DNA from: an uncultured Geobacteraceae bacterium
GTDB lineage: Bacteria > Desulfobacterota > Desulfuromonadia > Geobacterales > Pseudopelobacteraceae
NCBI GenBank assembly: GCA_903845365.1
Contig: CAIMXI010000222.1
Coordinates: 1-64,000, forward strand
Direction of reading: 5' to 3'
DNA length: 64,000 bases
This document shows, one piece after another, positions 52,796-61,211 of this stretch. The notes beneath the pieces are model-generated. The model was not told the DNA's origin. It saw nothing but the letters and a program-made list of their open reading frames with translations, and ran no database searches. Every line of letters begins with the position of its first letter. Within the stretch, counting starts at the first letter, position 1. The translations under genes were made by a program, and so were the position numbers.

Positions 52796-52879
52796 GTAGG
52801 AGCGGCATCCTGCCGCGATTGCCTCAGTGGCCTGAAATAAGTGACTATCGCGACATTCGCGTCTGCAAGACGCTCCTAC
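52796..52879. repeat. REP palindrome pair
   Basis: GTAGGAGCGGCATCCTGCCG (from 52796) and the inverted form ending GACGCTCCTAC (52879) form an inverted pair around an unrelated 20-base centre. Each arm folds into its own hairpin. The same GTAGGAGCG head recurs around the RAYT gene at 56295. Confidence 0.8.
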
Positions 52880-52967
52880 AAATAAATTTTGTCATTTGCC
52901 AGCAGCTCACCCGATATGATATAGCTTCACACACTTTATCGTTACACCATGAGGAGATGACAAACGT

Positions 52968-53264
52968 ATGTTGACCGGAAAACAGAAGCGCCACCTGCGT
53001 GCCCTTGGGCATAAACTGAAACCTCTTGTCCAGATTGGTAAAAAGGAGATTGAGCCGGCGTTAATTGCTGAAGTAAACGTTTCTCTTGACCATCACGAAC
53101 TGATCAAGGTGAAGCTTCTTGAGAGCTGCATGCTCGACAAACATGAAGCTTCCGCTGCTCTGGCCGAGGCCTGCGAAGCCGACATTGCACAACTGCTTGG
53201 CAAGACGATTCTCCTCTACCGGGCTGCTAAAACACCTGTGATAGTTCTTCCGAAATCGGTATGA
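52968..53264 (+). CDS. yhbY: YhbY/CRS1 RNA-binding ribosome-assembly protein
   Basis: This 98-residue protein matches the CRM/YhbY domain over its full length: LTGKQKRHLRALGHKLKPLVQIGK near the start, LDHHELIKVKLLES, and LLGKTILLYRAAK before the end. YhbY binds pre-50S rRNA and helps late large-subunit assembly. A GAGGAG site lies about 14 bases upstream. Its stop overlaps the phosphatase start (ATGA), so the two are coupled. Confidence 0.92.
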   Translation: MLTGKQKRHLRALGHKLKPLVQIGKKEIEPALIAEVNVSLDHHELIKVKLLESCMLDKHEASAALAEACEADIAQLLGKTILLYRAAKTPVIVLPKSV

Positions 53265-53923
53265 CAATCCGCGCTGCTCTCTTTGACCTCGACGGCACAC
53301 TGGTTGACTCGCTCGGAGATTTGACCGATGCTGTCAATCATGTCCGCAAGCAATTTTCCCTCTCTCTTCTAAGCGAGAATGATGTCCGCTTGCAAATAGG
53401 CAAGGGCGCTCGCAATCTTATACAGCAGTCACTGCCGGGCTTTTCCGAATCTGAAATTTCTCGTGCCCTTGCCATATTTCTCGATTACAACAAAGAGCAC
53501 ATCGCAGAGAAAACCGCTCTCTACCCCGGAATACTGAATACCCTCCATGACCTTGCAGCAATGCACACCAAGATGGCTGTTATTACCAACAAAAATGAAG
53601 AGTTGTGCCTTCTGCTTCTGCGTGAACTTGGGATTTATAATCTCTTTGATTGTGCGTGTGGTGGAGATACCTACTCCGAGAGAAAGCCTTCCCCCGTCCC
53701 CTTGCTGAAAATAGCTGAAAAGTTTGGAGTTTCGCCTTGTGAGTGCGTAATGATTGGTGACAGCATCAACGACATAGAATCTGGTCAGCGAGCCAAGATG
53801 ATGACGATTGCCTGCAGTTGGGGGTATGGCGATATTAGCGAACTGAGCGGAGCCGATATTATCATAGATACGCCGACAGAACTGGTTGGAGCCATAACAC
53901 GCCTCTCCGGACAGGTAACATGA
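53261..53923 (+). CDS. phosphoglycolate phosphatase-like HAD hydrolase
   Basis: This 220-residue HAD protein has motif I FDLDGTLVDS (Asp nucleophile), motif II VITNKNEE, motif III Lys in GGDTYSERKPSP and motif IV MIGDSINDIE. The helical cap and the LDGTLVDSLGDL start resemble Gph, which removes phosphate from 2-phosphoglycolate. Substrate assignment within HAD subfamily IA is tentative. It overlaps genes on both sides by 4 bases, forming yhbY-gph-AOR. Confidence 0.85.
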   Translation: MTIRAALFDLDGTLVDSLGDLTDAVNHVRKQFSLSLLSENDVRLQIGKGARNLIQQSLPGFSESEISRALAIFLDYNKEHIAEKTALYPGILNTLHDLAAMHTKMAVITNKNEELCLLLLRELGIYNLFDCACGGDTYSERKPSPVPLLKIAEKFGVSPCECVMIGDSINDIESGQRAKMMTIACSWGYGDISELSGADIIIDTPTELVGAITRLSGQVT

Positions 53924-55659
53924 ACGGCTGGAGCGGCACACTACTCAGGGTTGATTTGACAACTAGAACTTCATGTCGTGAAGAGATCCCCTCTCAGTTA
54001 CTTGAGGAGTATCTTGGCGGTCGCGGACTCGGCGTACGGCTGATGCGCGACTATTTTAAACTAGACCCGTTCGATCCTGAGATGCCGCTTATTTTCGCCG
54101 TCGGCCCGTTATGTGGTACTCCTGCGCCAACATCCGCACGGCTTTCCGTAGTTTCCAGATCACCTTTGACCGGCACCATTTACGACTGTTCAGCAGGTGG
54201 CCGTTTTGCCTGGCGCCTGAAGGCTGCTGGTGCTGATGCTCTCTTCATCACAGGGAAAAGCCGCCTGCCAGTAGTGATAACCATAACAACGGATAGCGTT
54301 GAAATTCTTCCCGCAGACCACCTCTGGGGTTGTGATATCCCATCTACAGTCTCCGCCCTGAAAGGGCACGGCAGCGTCGCCGCTATCGGCCCGGCCGGTG
54401 AAAACGGCGTCCTTTTTGCGAATATCATGATGAGTGAGGGAAATTCTGTCGGACGTGGCGGTCTTGGCGCTGTCATGGGGAGTAAAAACCTTAAAGCGGT
54501 GACGGTAAATGGAGACAGAAAAGTCGCTATCGCCGACTCGGCTCTGTTTGGACATACCCGTCAGGACATTATGCGGCTTTTCAAGGCCTCTCCTGTTATC
54601 TTCGGCCCGCTTGGTATTTCTGAGTTCGGCACCCCAGTGCTGGTGGATCTGATGGCACAGCGCCGCATGGCTCCGACAGCAAATTTCAGCAAAACTTTTT
54701 ATGAGCATTCCGGCAACTACTCCGGTCCAACCCTTAAACGGCTCTGCGGAGCAAAAAAAGATGGCTGCTACGGCTGTCCGATCCAATGTAAAAAATCATC
54801 TCAATCCGGTAAACCTCTTCCCGAGTACGAAACAGTTTCCCATTTCGGCGCGCTCAACAATGTCCATGATCTGCACGCAATTGTTGCTGCAAACGACCTC
54901 TGCAACGAACTCGGCATGGACACCATTACTGCGGCGGCCTCGCTTTCCGCCTGGGGAGAAATCAGAGGAGCATTTCCGACAGCAACGGAAATATCGGGGC
55001 TGCTGAATGATATTGCCCATCGGCGTGGAGACGGTGACCTGCTCTCAATGGGATCTCGTCACCTGGCAGAACAGTTGGGAAACTCTGGGCTTTCCATGAG
55101 CGTTAAATCTCTTGAACTTCCGGCGTATGATCCGCGTGGAGCCTACGGCATGGCGCTGGCTTACTGCACGAGCAATCGCGGCGGCTGCCACCTCCGCGCC
55201 TATCCGATCTCTCACGAAATTCTGCGCAAACCGGTGCCGACCGACCGTTTTTCTTTTTCCGGCAAAGCCCGTATCATAAGCATCGCTGAGGACACCAATG
55301 CCGCAGTAGATTCACTGGTCGCCTGCAAGTTTGCCTTCTTTGGCGCCAGCCTGGAAGAGTATGCAGAGATTCTGACCGCTGTCACCGGAGTGGTGTATTC
55401 ACCACAACGTCTAAAGGAGATCGGCAGGCGGATCGTACTGACTGAACGCTACTACAACTGTACCAATGGTTTTTCACGGAAGGACGATATGTTGCCGGAG
55501 CGTTTTTTCACAGAGCCGGGGAGCAGCGGGGATGGCATTGATATTCATCCGATAGACAAGGTTCGCTTCGAGGAGGAGCTGGACAAATATTACCGGATTC
55601 GCGGGTTGAATCTGAATGGCTGTTTTGATGACGCCGGTTTTCTGGGAAAGCAGCCGTGA
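53920..55659 (+). CDS. aldehyde:ferredoxin oxidoreductase family protein
   Basis: This 579-residue tungsten-pterin enzyme has the AOR N-terminal domain (GTLLRVDLTT, EYLGGRGLGVRLM, VGPLCGTPAPTSARLSVVSRSPLTG) and a cluster-binding set GCYGCPIQC plus a distant Cys in NRGGCHLRAYP. It is slightly shorter than the archetype of about 605. AORs oxidise aldehydes to acids with ferredoxin, or reduce acids; substrate unknown. No ferredoxin or pterin gene lies beside it. The start overlaps the phosphatase stop. Confidence 0.9.
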   Translation: MNGWSGTLLRVDLTTRTSCREEIPSQLLEEYLGGRGLGVRLMRDYFKLDPFDPEMPLIFAVGPLCGTPAPTSARLSVVSRSPLTGTIYDCSAGGRFAWRLKAAGADALFITGKSRLPVVITITTDSVEILPADHLWGCDIPSTVSALKGHGSVAAIGPAGENGVLFANIMMSEGNSVGRGGLGAVMGSKNLKAVTVNGDRKVAIADSALFGHTRQDIMRLFKASPVIFGPLGISEFGTPVLVDLMAQRRMAPTANFSKTFYEHSGNYSGPTLKRLCGAKKDGCYGCPIQCKKSSQSGKPLPEYETVSHFGALNNVHDLHAIVAANDLCNELGMDTITAAASLSAWGEIRGAFPTATEISGLLNDIAHRRGDGDLLSMGSRHLAEQLGNSGLSMSVKSLELPAYDPRGAYGMALAYCTSNRGGCHLRAYPISHEILRKPVPTDRFSFSGKARIISIAEDTNAAVDSLVACKFAFFGASLEEYAEILTAVTGVVYSPQRLKEIGRRIVLTERYYNCTNGFSRKDDMLPERFFTEPGSSGDGIDIHPIDKVRFEEELDKYYRIRGLNLNGCFDDAGFLGKQP

Positions 55660-55725
55660 TTCTTTTCGGGGCTATAACATCGATACCATGCCGTACTTCG
55701 CACAATTTAATAACTTGCTTTTGTT

Positions 55726-55750
55726 GTAGGAGCGGCTTCCAGCCGCGATG
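55726..55750 (+). repeat. REP palindrome
   Basis: GTAGGAGCGGCTTCCAGCCG and a few following bases form one REP unit with the same head as at 52796 and 56258. It lies between the AOR stop and the RHH gene. Confidence 0.75.
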
Positions 55751-55783
55751 CCTTTAAAACAACAATCACTATTCGGAGGTGTT

Positions 55784-56167
55784 ATGCGCTCAGTTGTGTC
55801 GGTTAGCTTACCAGAGCATATTTCACAGGAGCTTAAGTCTTTTGCATTGGAAACGGGACGCAGCAAGAGCAATATCATCAAGGAGTCGGTTGCACTTTAC
55901 CTCTGGGATGTTCGATTCAATTCTTTAAAAAAGAGCATAAACAACCGGGCAAATAAGGTTGGTCTCGTCACCGAAGAAACTGTTTTCATGTCGCTAAACA
56001 ATGATCATAAAGATCCTCAGCAACCGGAGCAGTATGAGGAAATGCAAAATGCTTTGAAGATCAGCTTCGGTGCATGGAAAGACGAAGACCATCCAGAACT
56101 CAGAGTTAGCGTTGAGCATTATGTTCGAAACCAGCGAAAATCTTCCAGGGCTAAACATAATGCATGA
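55784..56167 (+). CDS. ribbon-helix-helix protein, orphan antitoxin-like
   Basis: The start is ATG 55784 (MRSVVSVSLPE), 5 bases after GGAGG. The 127-residue protein has an N-terminal ribbon-helix-helix (VVSVSLPEHISQELKSFA, then GRSKSNIIKESVALYL). The C-terminal segment (SFGAWKDEDHPEL..., VEHYVRNQRKSSR) resembles VapB-type antitoxins that neutralise PIN toxins. No toxin gene follows; REP repeats begin 13 bases after the stop. It may be an orphan antitoxin or a stand-alone regulator. Confidence 0.75.
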   Translation: MRSVVSVSLPEHISQELKSFALETGRSKSNIIKESVALYLWDVRFNSLKKSINNRANKVGLVTEETVFMSLNNDHKDPQQPEQYEEMQNALKISFGAWKDEDHPELRVSVEHYVRNQRKSSRAKHNA

Positions 56168-56180
56168 GCAGTCAAAATCA

Positions 56181-56281
56181 ATCGCGGCAACATGCCGCTC
56201 CTACGAGTGTGTAATTTACCTGTAGGAGCGTTCTGTGAAAGCGAAGTTTTGGTTTTCGTAGGAGCGGTTGCCAGCCGCGAT
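56181..56281. repeat. REP cluster left of the RAYT gene
   Basis: Three units: an inverted one (ATCGCGGCAACATGCCGCTC..., 56181-56204), a direct GTAGGAGCGTTCTGTGAAAG (56222-56246) and a direct GTAGGAGCGGTTGCCAGCCG (56258-56281). The first two form a doublet that recurs almost unchanged at 56823-56888 on the other side of the transposase. Confidence 0.88.
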
Positions 56282-56294
56282 ATTGGTATGGAAA

Positions 56295-56780
56295 ATGACA
56301 AATCCTAAACAACATGGCAAAAGCCTGCGCACCGGAAGAGTATCCATTCCCGGCCAAGTGTATGCAATAACCAGCGTTACCAATAAAAGAGCCAGAATCT
56401 TCACAGACATTTACCTGGCCAGAATAGTCATCAATGCCATGCGGTTTCACCATGACAAAGGCAATGTTGAGAGTTACGCATTTGTTGTCATGCCGGATCA
56501 TTTTCACTGGATGTTCGCACTGACTGAAAAAATTGACCTTTCCCGTCTGATGCAGTCGGTCAAAGGGTTTTCCGCACGTGAGATTAAACGGGTAACCGGT
56601 AAAGGTGATGGCGCAATATGGCAGGAAGGATATTTTGATCACGCTTTACGTAAAGATGAGGATGTAAAAGCATTTGCGCGATATTTGATCATGAATCCGG
56701 TTCGTGCCGGGTTAGTAGAGAACATTTGGTTGTACCCGTTGTGGGACGCTATGTGGGTAGAAGGTGATGATGGGTTATAA
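56295..56780 (+). CDS. REP-associated tyrosine transposase (RAYT)
   Basis: I take ATG 56295 (MTNPKQHGKS); an upstream TTG frame starts inside a REP unit. The 161-residue protein is a Y1 (HUH) transposase: GQVYAITSVTNKR..., MPDHFHWMF with the metal-binding His69/His71, MQSVKGFSAREI, WQEGYFDHALRKDED and ARYLIMNPVRAGL containing the probable nucleophile Tyr130. RAYTs recognise REP hairpins and are thought to spread them. The gene is bracketed by REP doublets on both sides, so it looks like an intact source of the GTAGGAGCG repeats in this window. Confidence 0.92.
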   Translation: MTNPKQHGKSLRTGRVSIPGQVYAITSVTNKRARIFTDIYLARIVINAMRFHHDKGNVESYAFVVMPDHFHWMFALTEKIDLSRLMQSVKGFSAREIKRVTGKGDGAIWQEGYFDHALRKDEDVKAFARYLIMNPVRAGLVENIWLYPLWDAMWVEGDDGL

Positions 56781-56798
56781 ACATTTGCACGAGGCTTT

Positions 56799-56888
56799 GT
56801 AGGAGCGTCTTGCAGACGCGATAATCGCGGCAACATGCCGCTCCTACGAGTGTGTTACTTACTGTAGGAGCGTTCTGTGAACGCGAAG
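56799..56888. repeat. REP cluster right of the RAYT gene
   Basis: GTAGGAGCGTCTTGCAGACG (56799-56822), an inverted ATCGCGGCAACATGCCGCTC (56824-56847) and GTAGGAGCGTTCTGTGAACG (56864-56888). The last two repeat the left-side doublet with few changes, giving ~65-base direct repeats around the transposase. Confidence 0.88.
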
Positions 56889-56918
56889 TTTGGAAATATT
56901 TCCGATAAGGAGCGCGCC

Positions 56919-58754
56919 ATGAATTTCAAATTCCTGCTCATAATTCAAATCATCTCTTCTCTCATTATCTCATTTCCCGCTTTTGCCGAGATCAAAACCG
57001 TCACACATACATTGAAACAGCCTTTCGGTGGCAGCCAGTCTCCTGATGATGCCCGCATTGCCGGTATTGCCAGAGCAAAGCGGGAAGCACTTGAGCAGTT
57101 CGGCACTTACATCGAAAGCACGACCGTTGTAAAAAATGCACAGGTTGACAGCGACGAGATACTGGCACTTACCGCCGGAGTCACCAAAGCAGAAGTGATC
57201 AAACAGAATAACTATGCGGATGGTGATGCTTTTGGTATTGAGATCACTGTTAAGGTAGAATTGGATACTGACATACTCGAAAAGAGTTTGAAGAGGTTGC
57301 TTGCTGACAGAAACCATCTGAAGAATCTAATTGATAGCCGTGAGCGAGAGAAGAAACTACTGGCAAGAATTGTAGAATTGGAAAAAGAAAATAAGCAAAA
57401 AGGGAAAACCAAGAAACAGTCAACAAAATTGAAGAAAGAGTTTCAGGAAGTCAGTCAAGGACTTACTGCGGTTGAATGGTTTATCAAAGCTTATGACTTG
57501 TGGGATGGTGCAATCTTTACTGACCCGCAAAAAGCTATTAAATACCTCGGAGAGTCTATTCGCCTTAATCCAAATGATTCCATAGTTTATATGGTTCGAG
57601 GGACTGCTTATTCTGAACTCAAGATGTTTGATCGTGCAATAGCTGACTATGACCAGGCAATCCGCCTTGATCCGAAGCATCATGCTATAGCTTATAGCAA
57701 ACGAGGACTTGCATATCAGAAGCTAGAAAAGCATGATCGTGCTATATTTGACTTTGATCAGGTAATCCGTCTTGATCCCAATGATTCCTTAGCTTATTTG
57801 GTTCGGGCGGGTTCTTATTCTGAACTCAAGATGTTTGATCGTGCAATAGCTGACTATGACCAGGCAATCCGCCTTGATCTGAAGAATTCAATGGCTTATG
57901 TCGCCCGGGGGGCTACTTATTCTGTACTCAATCAGTTTGATCGTGCCATAGCAGACTATGACCAGGCAATCCGACTTGATACTAATAATTCACTTACTTA
58001 TATCGGTCGGGGGAAAGCCTATTCAAAACTCATGCAGTTTGATCGTGCCATAGCCGATTGTAATCAAGCAATCCGCATTGATCCGAAGAATTCAATGGCT
58101 TATACTACCAGAGGGACTGCATATTGGAGTCTCCAGCAGTTTGATCGTGCCATAGCTGATTGTGACCAGGCAATACGTATTGATCCGAAGAATTCAATGG
58201 CGGGTTATATCACCCGAGGGAACGCTTATGCAGAACTCAAGATGTTTGATCGTGCAATAGCTGACTATGACCAGGCAATCCGTATTGATCCGAATGAGGC
58301 AATGACTTATTACAACCGAGGTACGTTATATATGAAGTCCGCGAAGTATGATCGTGCCATAGCTGATTGTGATCAGGCAATCCGTATTAATCCGATGCTT
58401 GCTCCGGCTTATACTACCAGAGGGACTGCATATTGGAGTCTCCAGCAGTTTGATCGTGCAATAGCTGACTATGACCAGGCAATCCGCCTTGATCCGAATG
58501 TAGCAATGACTTATTACAACCGAGGAACTTTATTTATGAGGTCCGAGCAGTTTGATCGTGCCATAGCTGATTGTGACCAGGCAATCCGCCTTAATCCGAC
58601 GCTTGCTCAGGCTTATAACACTCGCGGGTCAAGTCTATTATTGTCAAAAACTCCTAATTATAAAAAGGCCTGTGATGACCTGACAACAGCCTGCCAATTA
58701 GGCATTTGCGAACACTATGAATATACTAAGAAACTTGGACTTTGTGCCAATTAA
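56919..58754 (+). CDS. exported TPR-repeat protein
   Basis: The start is ATG 56919 (MNFKFLLIIQ), after ATAAGGAGCG; the frame extends back to 56877 without support. A signal peptide ends near FPAFA. Residues about 25-130 resemble the N-terminal domain of FlgT/secreted TPR proteins (RAKREALEQFGTYIES, AGVTKAEVIKQ). A coiled-coil linker follows, then about 12 TPR units of 34 residues (FDRAIADYDQAIRLDP-x-N). The units are nearly identical, with one extra residue in one copy (SMAGYITRG). It should be a periplasmic scaffold; partner unknown. Confidence 0.85.
   Translation: MNFKFLLIIQIISSLIISFPAFAEIKTVTHTLKQPFGGSQSPDDARIAGIARAKREALEQFGTYIESTTVVKNAQVDSDEILALTAGVTKAEVIKQNNYADGDAFGIEITVKVELDTDILEKSLKRLLADRNHLKNLIDSREREKKLLARIVELEKENKQKGKTKKQSTKLKKEFQEVSQGLTAVEWFIKAYDLWDGAIFTDPQKAIKYLGESIRLNPNDSIVYMVRGTAYSELKMFDRAIADYDQAIRLDPKHHAIAYSKRGLAYQKLEKHDRAIFDFDQVIRLDPNDSLAYLVRAGSYSELKMFDRAIADYDQAIRLDLKNSMAYVARGATYSVLNQFDRAIADYDQAIRLDTNNSLTYIGRGKAYSKLMQFDRAIADCNQAIRIDPKNSMAYTTRGTAYWSLQQFDRAIADCDQAIRIDPKNSMAGYITRGNAYAELKMFDRAIADYDQAIRIDPNEAMTYYNRGTLYMKSAKYDRAIADCDQAIRINPMLAPAYTTRGTAYWSLQQFDRAIADYDQAIRLDPNVAMTYYNRGTLFMRSEQFDRAIADCDQAIRLNPTLAQAYNTRGSSLLLSKTPNYKKACDDLTTACQLGICEHYEYTKKLGLCAN
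57590..58640 (+). repeat. near-identical 102-base tandem repeats in the TPR gene
   Basis: About ten copies share blocks such as TTTGATCGTGCCATAGC and GACCAGGCAATCCG at 102-base spacing. DNA identity between copies is high even at third codon positions, so copy number probably changes by recombination. Confidence 0.85.
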
Positions 58755-58827
58755 TAAAGGGATCTCTGCATTGATAAGTACAACAGGAGCTGGTCAACAA
58801 CAGGTTGGGCAAATAAGGAATAGAATA

Positions 58828-59403
58828 ATGAAGATTGCAATTCTGGGTTGGGGCTCCTTGTTGTGGGACAAGCGCCCTGAATTTGATGAACAGCATGAAG
58901 ATTGGCAGCCCGACGGCCCATTTTTGAAAATCGAGTTCTCCCGTGTATCCAAGACTAGAAACGATGCGTTGACCCTGGTTCTGGATGCTAAGAATGGAAC
59001 GTCATGCCAAGTAGCATATGCACTCAGTAAACGCAAAAAACCAGATGACGCCATCTGTGATCTACGAAGCAGAGAAGGAACTATACTGAAAAATATTGGT
59101 TACTACTTTGCCGACGATTCTCGAAAACAGTCCCACGAAGAAGAAAATCTAAAATCCATCCAAGGTTGGGCGATAGAAAAGAAAATAGATGTTGTTGCTT
59201 GGGCTGACCTTGAAAGCAACTTTCAGGAAAAGAGCAAATGCAATAAGCCTTTTTCGGTCGAAAATGCACTTAATCATATCCAGGCTCTGAACAGTGAAGG
59301 GAAAGCAAAGGCGGCGGAGTATGTGTGGCGCGCCCCTGCATTTGTTAACACGCCGCTCCGTATGGCATTGGAGTCACAGCCATGGTTTCGTGAATGCGGC
59401 TAA
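58828..59403 (+). CDS. gamma-glutamylcyclotransferase-like fold protein
   Basis: The start is ATG 58828 (MKIAILGWGSLLWD), 8 bases after AAGGAA; the upstream frame overlaps the TPR gene. The 191-residue protein has the GWGSLLWD opening and FLKIEFSRVSKTRNDALTLVL, similar to GGCT-like (AIG2-fold) hypothetical proteins with a Y/W-G-S-L loop. The catalytic Glu of that fold cannot be placed with confidence. The rest (about 120-191) ends with a helical segment. Function unknown. Confidence 0.65.
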   Translation: MKIAILGWGSLLWDKRPEFDEQHEDWQPDGPFLKIEFSRVSKTRNDALTLVLDAKNGTSCQVAYALSKRKKPDDAICDLRSREGTILKNIGYYFADDSRKQSHEEENLKSIQGWAIEKKIDVVAWADLESNFQEKSKCNKPFSVENALNHIQALNSEGKAKAAEYVWRAPAFVNTPLRMALESQPWFRECG

Positions 59404-59582
59404 CATCGAATTCTTGTTATTGGAAAAGTCCAACTTGCGCTTGATCCTACCCCTGTAAAAACTTGTCGGTCACCCTTGTGATGTTCACGCGAGTGGACAG
59501 GTCCGTTGGACAGGAAAAAAATCTATAAGATAGCAGCTTATTTTTATTGCATACCTACTATTAACTCATTGGGAGGGCAAAC

Positions 59583-59927
59583 ATGGAAATACACCGCTCG
59601 GGAGGATATCGACACTGTGGTTGGACAAGTTTACTGAGAGACAAGAAAGTATCCACAATGCATTGGGACGCTGATTGTGATTCGTTGACAATATATTCAG
59701 GTATTGGTAATGATCCACATAATGAAAGCACATTCAAATACAAAATTAGTTTATCAATAAATGAAGTTGCCGAAATAATTAGTACTTTGGCAAACACTGA
59801 AGATTTTGTTAATATTTTTTCTAGTTATGACGTATGTAAAATAAATAAGAATAATTTAAAGTCTCTTTCAAATAACCTAATTGTATTTCTTGCAGCAGTT
59901 AATGGCTTTGAAGCAAAAAAATATTAA
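59583..59927 (+). CDS. small AT-rich hypothetical protein
   Basis: This 114-residue protein is unrecognised. It starts after GGGAGGGC and reads as soluble, with a possible strand-helix order (TMHWDADCDSLTIYSG, then INEVAEIISTLANTEDF). It is markedly AT-rich (third positions A/T, for example the ATAAATAAGAATAATTTA run), unlike its neighbours, which suggests recent acquisition. A terminator hairpin follows. Confidence 0.55.
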   Translation: MEIHRSGGYRHCGWTSLLRDKKVSTMHWDADCDSLTIYSGIGNDPHNESTFKYKISLSINEVAEIISTLANTEDFVNIFSSYDVCKINKNNLKSLSNNLIVFLAAVNGFEAKKY

Positions 59928-59964
59928 TTACAAGAAATTAGGGGACACCGCCCAATTACAGTTC

Positions 59965-59986
59965 TGGCCGGCCCCCCGGCCATTTT
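59965..59986 (+). terminator. rho-independent terminator
   Basis: TGGCCGG and CCGGCCA pair around CCCC and are followed by TTTT. It ends the small hypothetical gene's transcript and separates it from the toxin-antitoxin pair. Confidence 0.75.
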
Positions 59987-60024
59987 CTTGTTGAATACTG
60001 CACCAATTATGGTACACTACTGAA

Positions 60025-60381
60025 ATGGAACAGACCAATTTTATCCTTACGGTGAACTTTTATCGCAGCGATGCCGGAAATGAGCCTGTACGAGACTGGC
60101 TTAAAGAGCTTCCACGAGATGATAAGCGAATTATTGGCGAAGACATCAAAACAGCTCAACTTGGCTCGCCGCTTGGAATGCCGCTTATCAGAAAGATGGA
60201 CAAGAACCTGTGGGAAGTCCGCACATCCTTACCGGACGGCATAGCGCGGGTTTTATTCACTGTCGATGGAAACCAGATGATTCTGCTTCATGGATTCATA
60301 AAGAAGTCAAATAAAACATCACAAAACGAACTCAAAACGGCAACAGCAAGACTTTGTAATTATTGGAGGAAAAACCCATGA
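60025..60381 (+). CDS. RelE/HigB-type toxin (Gp49-like)
   Basis: This 118-residue protein matches the phage-derived Gp49-like/HigB family: VRDWLKELPRDDKRIIGEDI, a GMPLIRKMDKNLWEVRTSLPDGIARVLF core, and ILLHGFIKKSNKTSQNEL. These toxins cleave mRNA on the ribosome and their order toxin-then-antitoxin is typical of higBA. Its stop overlaps the antitoxin start (ATGA). Catalytic activity is inferred. Confidence 0.88.
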   Translation: MEQTNFILTVNFYRSDAGNEPVRDWLKELPRDDKRIIGEDIKTAQLGSPLGMPLIRKMDKNLWEVRTSLPDGIARVLFTVDGNQMILLHGFIKKSNKTSQNELKTATARLCNYWRKNP

Positions 60382-60659
60382 AAAACATTCATTCTGGATC
60401 AAATTTTGACGATTTTCTGAAAGAGGAAGGCTTACTGGCTGATGTGGAGGCCACTGCAATCAAGAGGGTTGTCGCTTATCAGATTGAACAGGAAATGCAA
60501 AAAACAAATCTCTCAAAAACAGCACTTGCACACAAAATGCATACAAGCCGCTCCGCACTGGACAGGTTGCTCGACCCTGGTAATGTTTCCGTAACACTAC
60601 AGACTCTTGAAAGGGCAGCGTTGGCGCTAGGCAAACGGTTAAAAGTGGAACTGGCATGA
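60378..60659 (+). CDS. HigA-type XRE antitoxin
   Basis: The start is ATG 60378 with GGAGG 9 bases upstream and a 4-base overlap with the toxin. The 93-residue protein has a Cro/C1-type HTH (QEMQKTNLSKTALAHKMHTSRSALDRLLDP, then LQTLERAALALGKRLKVEL). It should neutralise the toxin and repress the pair's promoter; the short gap before the toxin (TATGGTACACTAC) may hold the operator. Confidence 0.87.
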   Translation: MKNIHSGSNFDDFLKEEGLLADVEATAIKRVVAYQIEQEMQKTNLSKTALAHKMHTSRSALDRLLDPGNVSVTLQTLERAALALGKRLKVELA

Positions 60660-60710
60660 CATATCCTAACAAGAGGCTGGAGAAACACTACAGTGCTTGC
60701 TATCACAGCA

Positions 60711-60735
60711 ATCGCGGCTATAAGCCGCTTCTACC
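60711..60735 (-). repeat. degenerate REP palindrome
   Basis: ATCGCGGCTATAAGCCGCTT followed by CTACC is an inverted relative of the GTAGGAGCGGC REP unit, with one change (GTAGAAGCGG). It lies between higA and yraN. Confidence 0.6.
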
Positions 60736-60768
60736 AAATACATTGTTACACTGTGCGAAGGCAGCACC

Positions 60769-61191
60769 ATGAACTTCTTGAAAAAACTCCTCTCAAGAAA
60801 TCCTCCCGCTCTCCCAGCCACCGGCAACAAAGGCACCGGCGCACTTGGCGAGGAGGTGGCCACCAATTTCCTGATTGCCGCCGGCTACCGGATTCTGGAG
60901 CGCAATTTTCGCTGCAAGGGGGGCGAAGTTGATGTTATAGCCCGTGATCCGGTAGATAAAAGCCTTGTCTTTATCGAAGTAAAAGCCCGCCGGGGGCTTT
61001 CCTACGGCGTACCGCAACTGGCGGTGACTCTTTTCAAGCAACGACAGATTTCTAAAGCGGCATTGACCTGGCTTTCAAAAAACCGGCTGCACGACACGAA
61101 CGCAAGATTTGACGTTATTGCTATTCTTCTGCATACTGACGGCCAGCATACTATCGATCACATCATAAACGCTTTTGATCTGGCATATTGA
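60769..61191 (+). CDS. YraN/UPF0102 nuclease-fold protein
   Basis: This 140-residue protein has the YraN signature: GALGEEVATNFLIAAGYRILERNFR, then GEVDVIARD...LVFIEVKARR, the PD-(D/E)xK-type endonuclease core, and a C-terminal RFDVIAI strand. Members are predicted Holliday-junction-type or Mrr-like nucleases; activity is not shown for most. The first 20 residues are a variable Pro-rich lead. Confidence 0.9.
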   Translation: MNFLKKLLSRNPPALPATGNKGTGALGEEVATNFLIAAGYRILERNFRCKGGEVDVIARDPVDKSLVFIEVKARRGLSYGVPQLAVTLFKQRQISKAALTWLSKNRLHDTNARFDVIAILLHTDGQHTIDHIINAFDLAY

Positions 61192-61211
61192 CACGTTATA
61201 AAGGAGTCACA

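Noticed and set aside
57590-58640. Regular repeats considered as a CRISPR array
   Set aside because: The 102-base period codes for 34-residue TPR units and there are no unique spacers.
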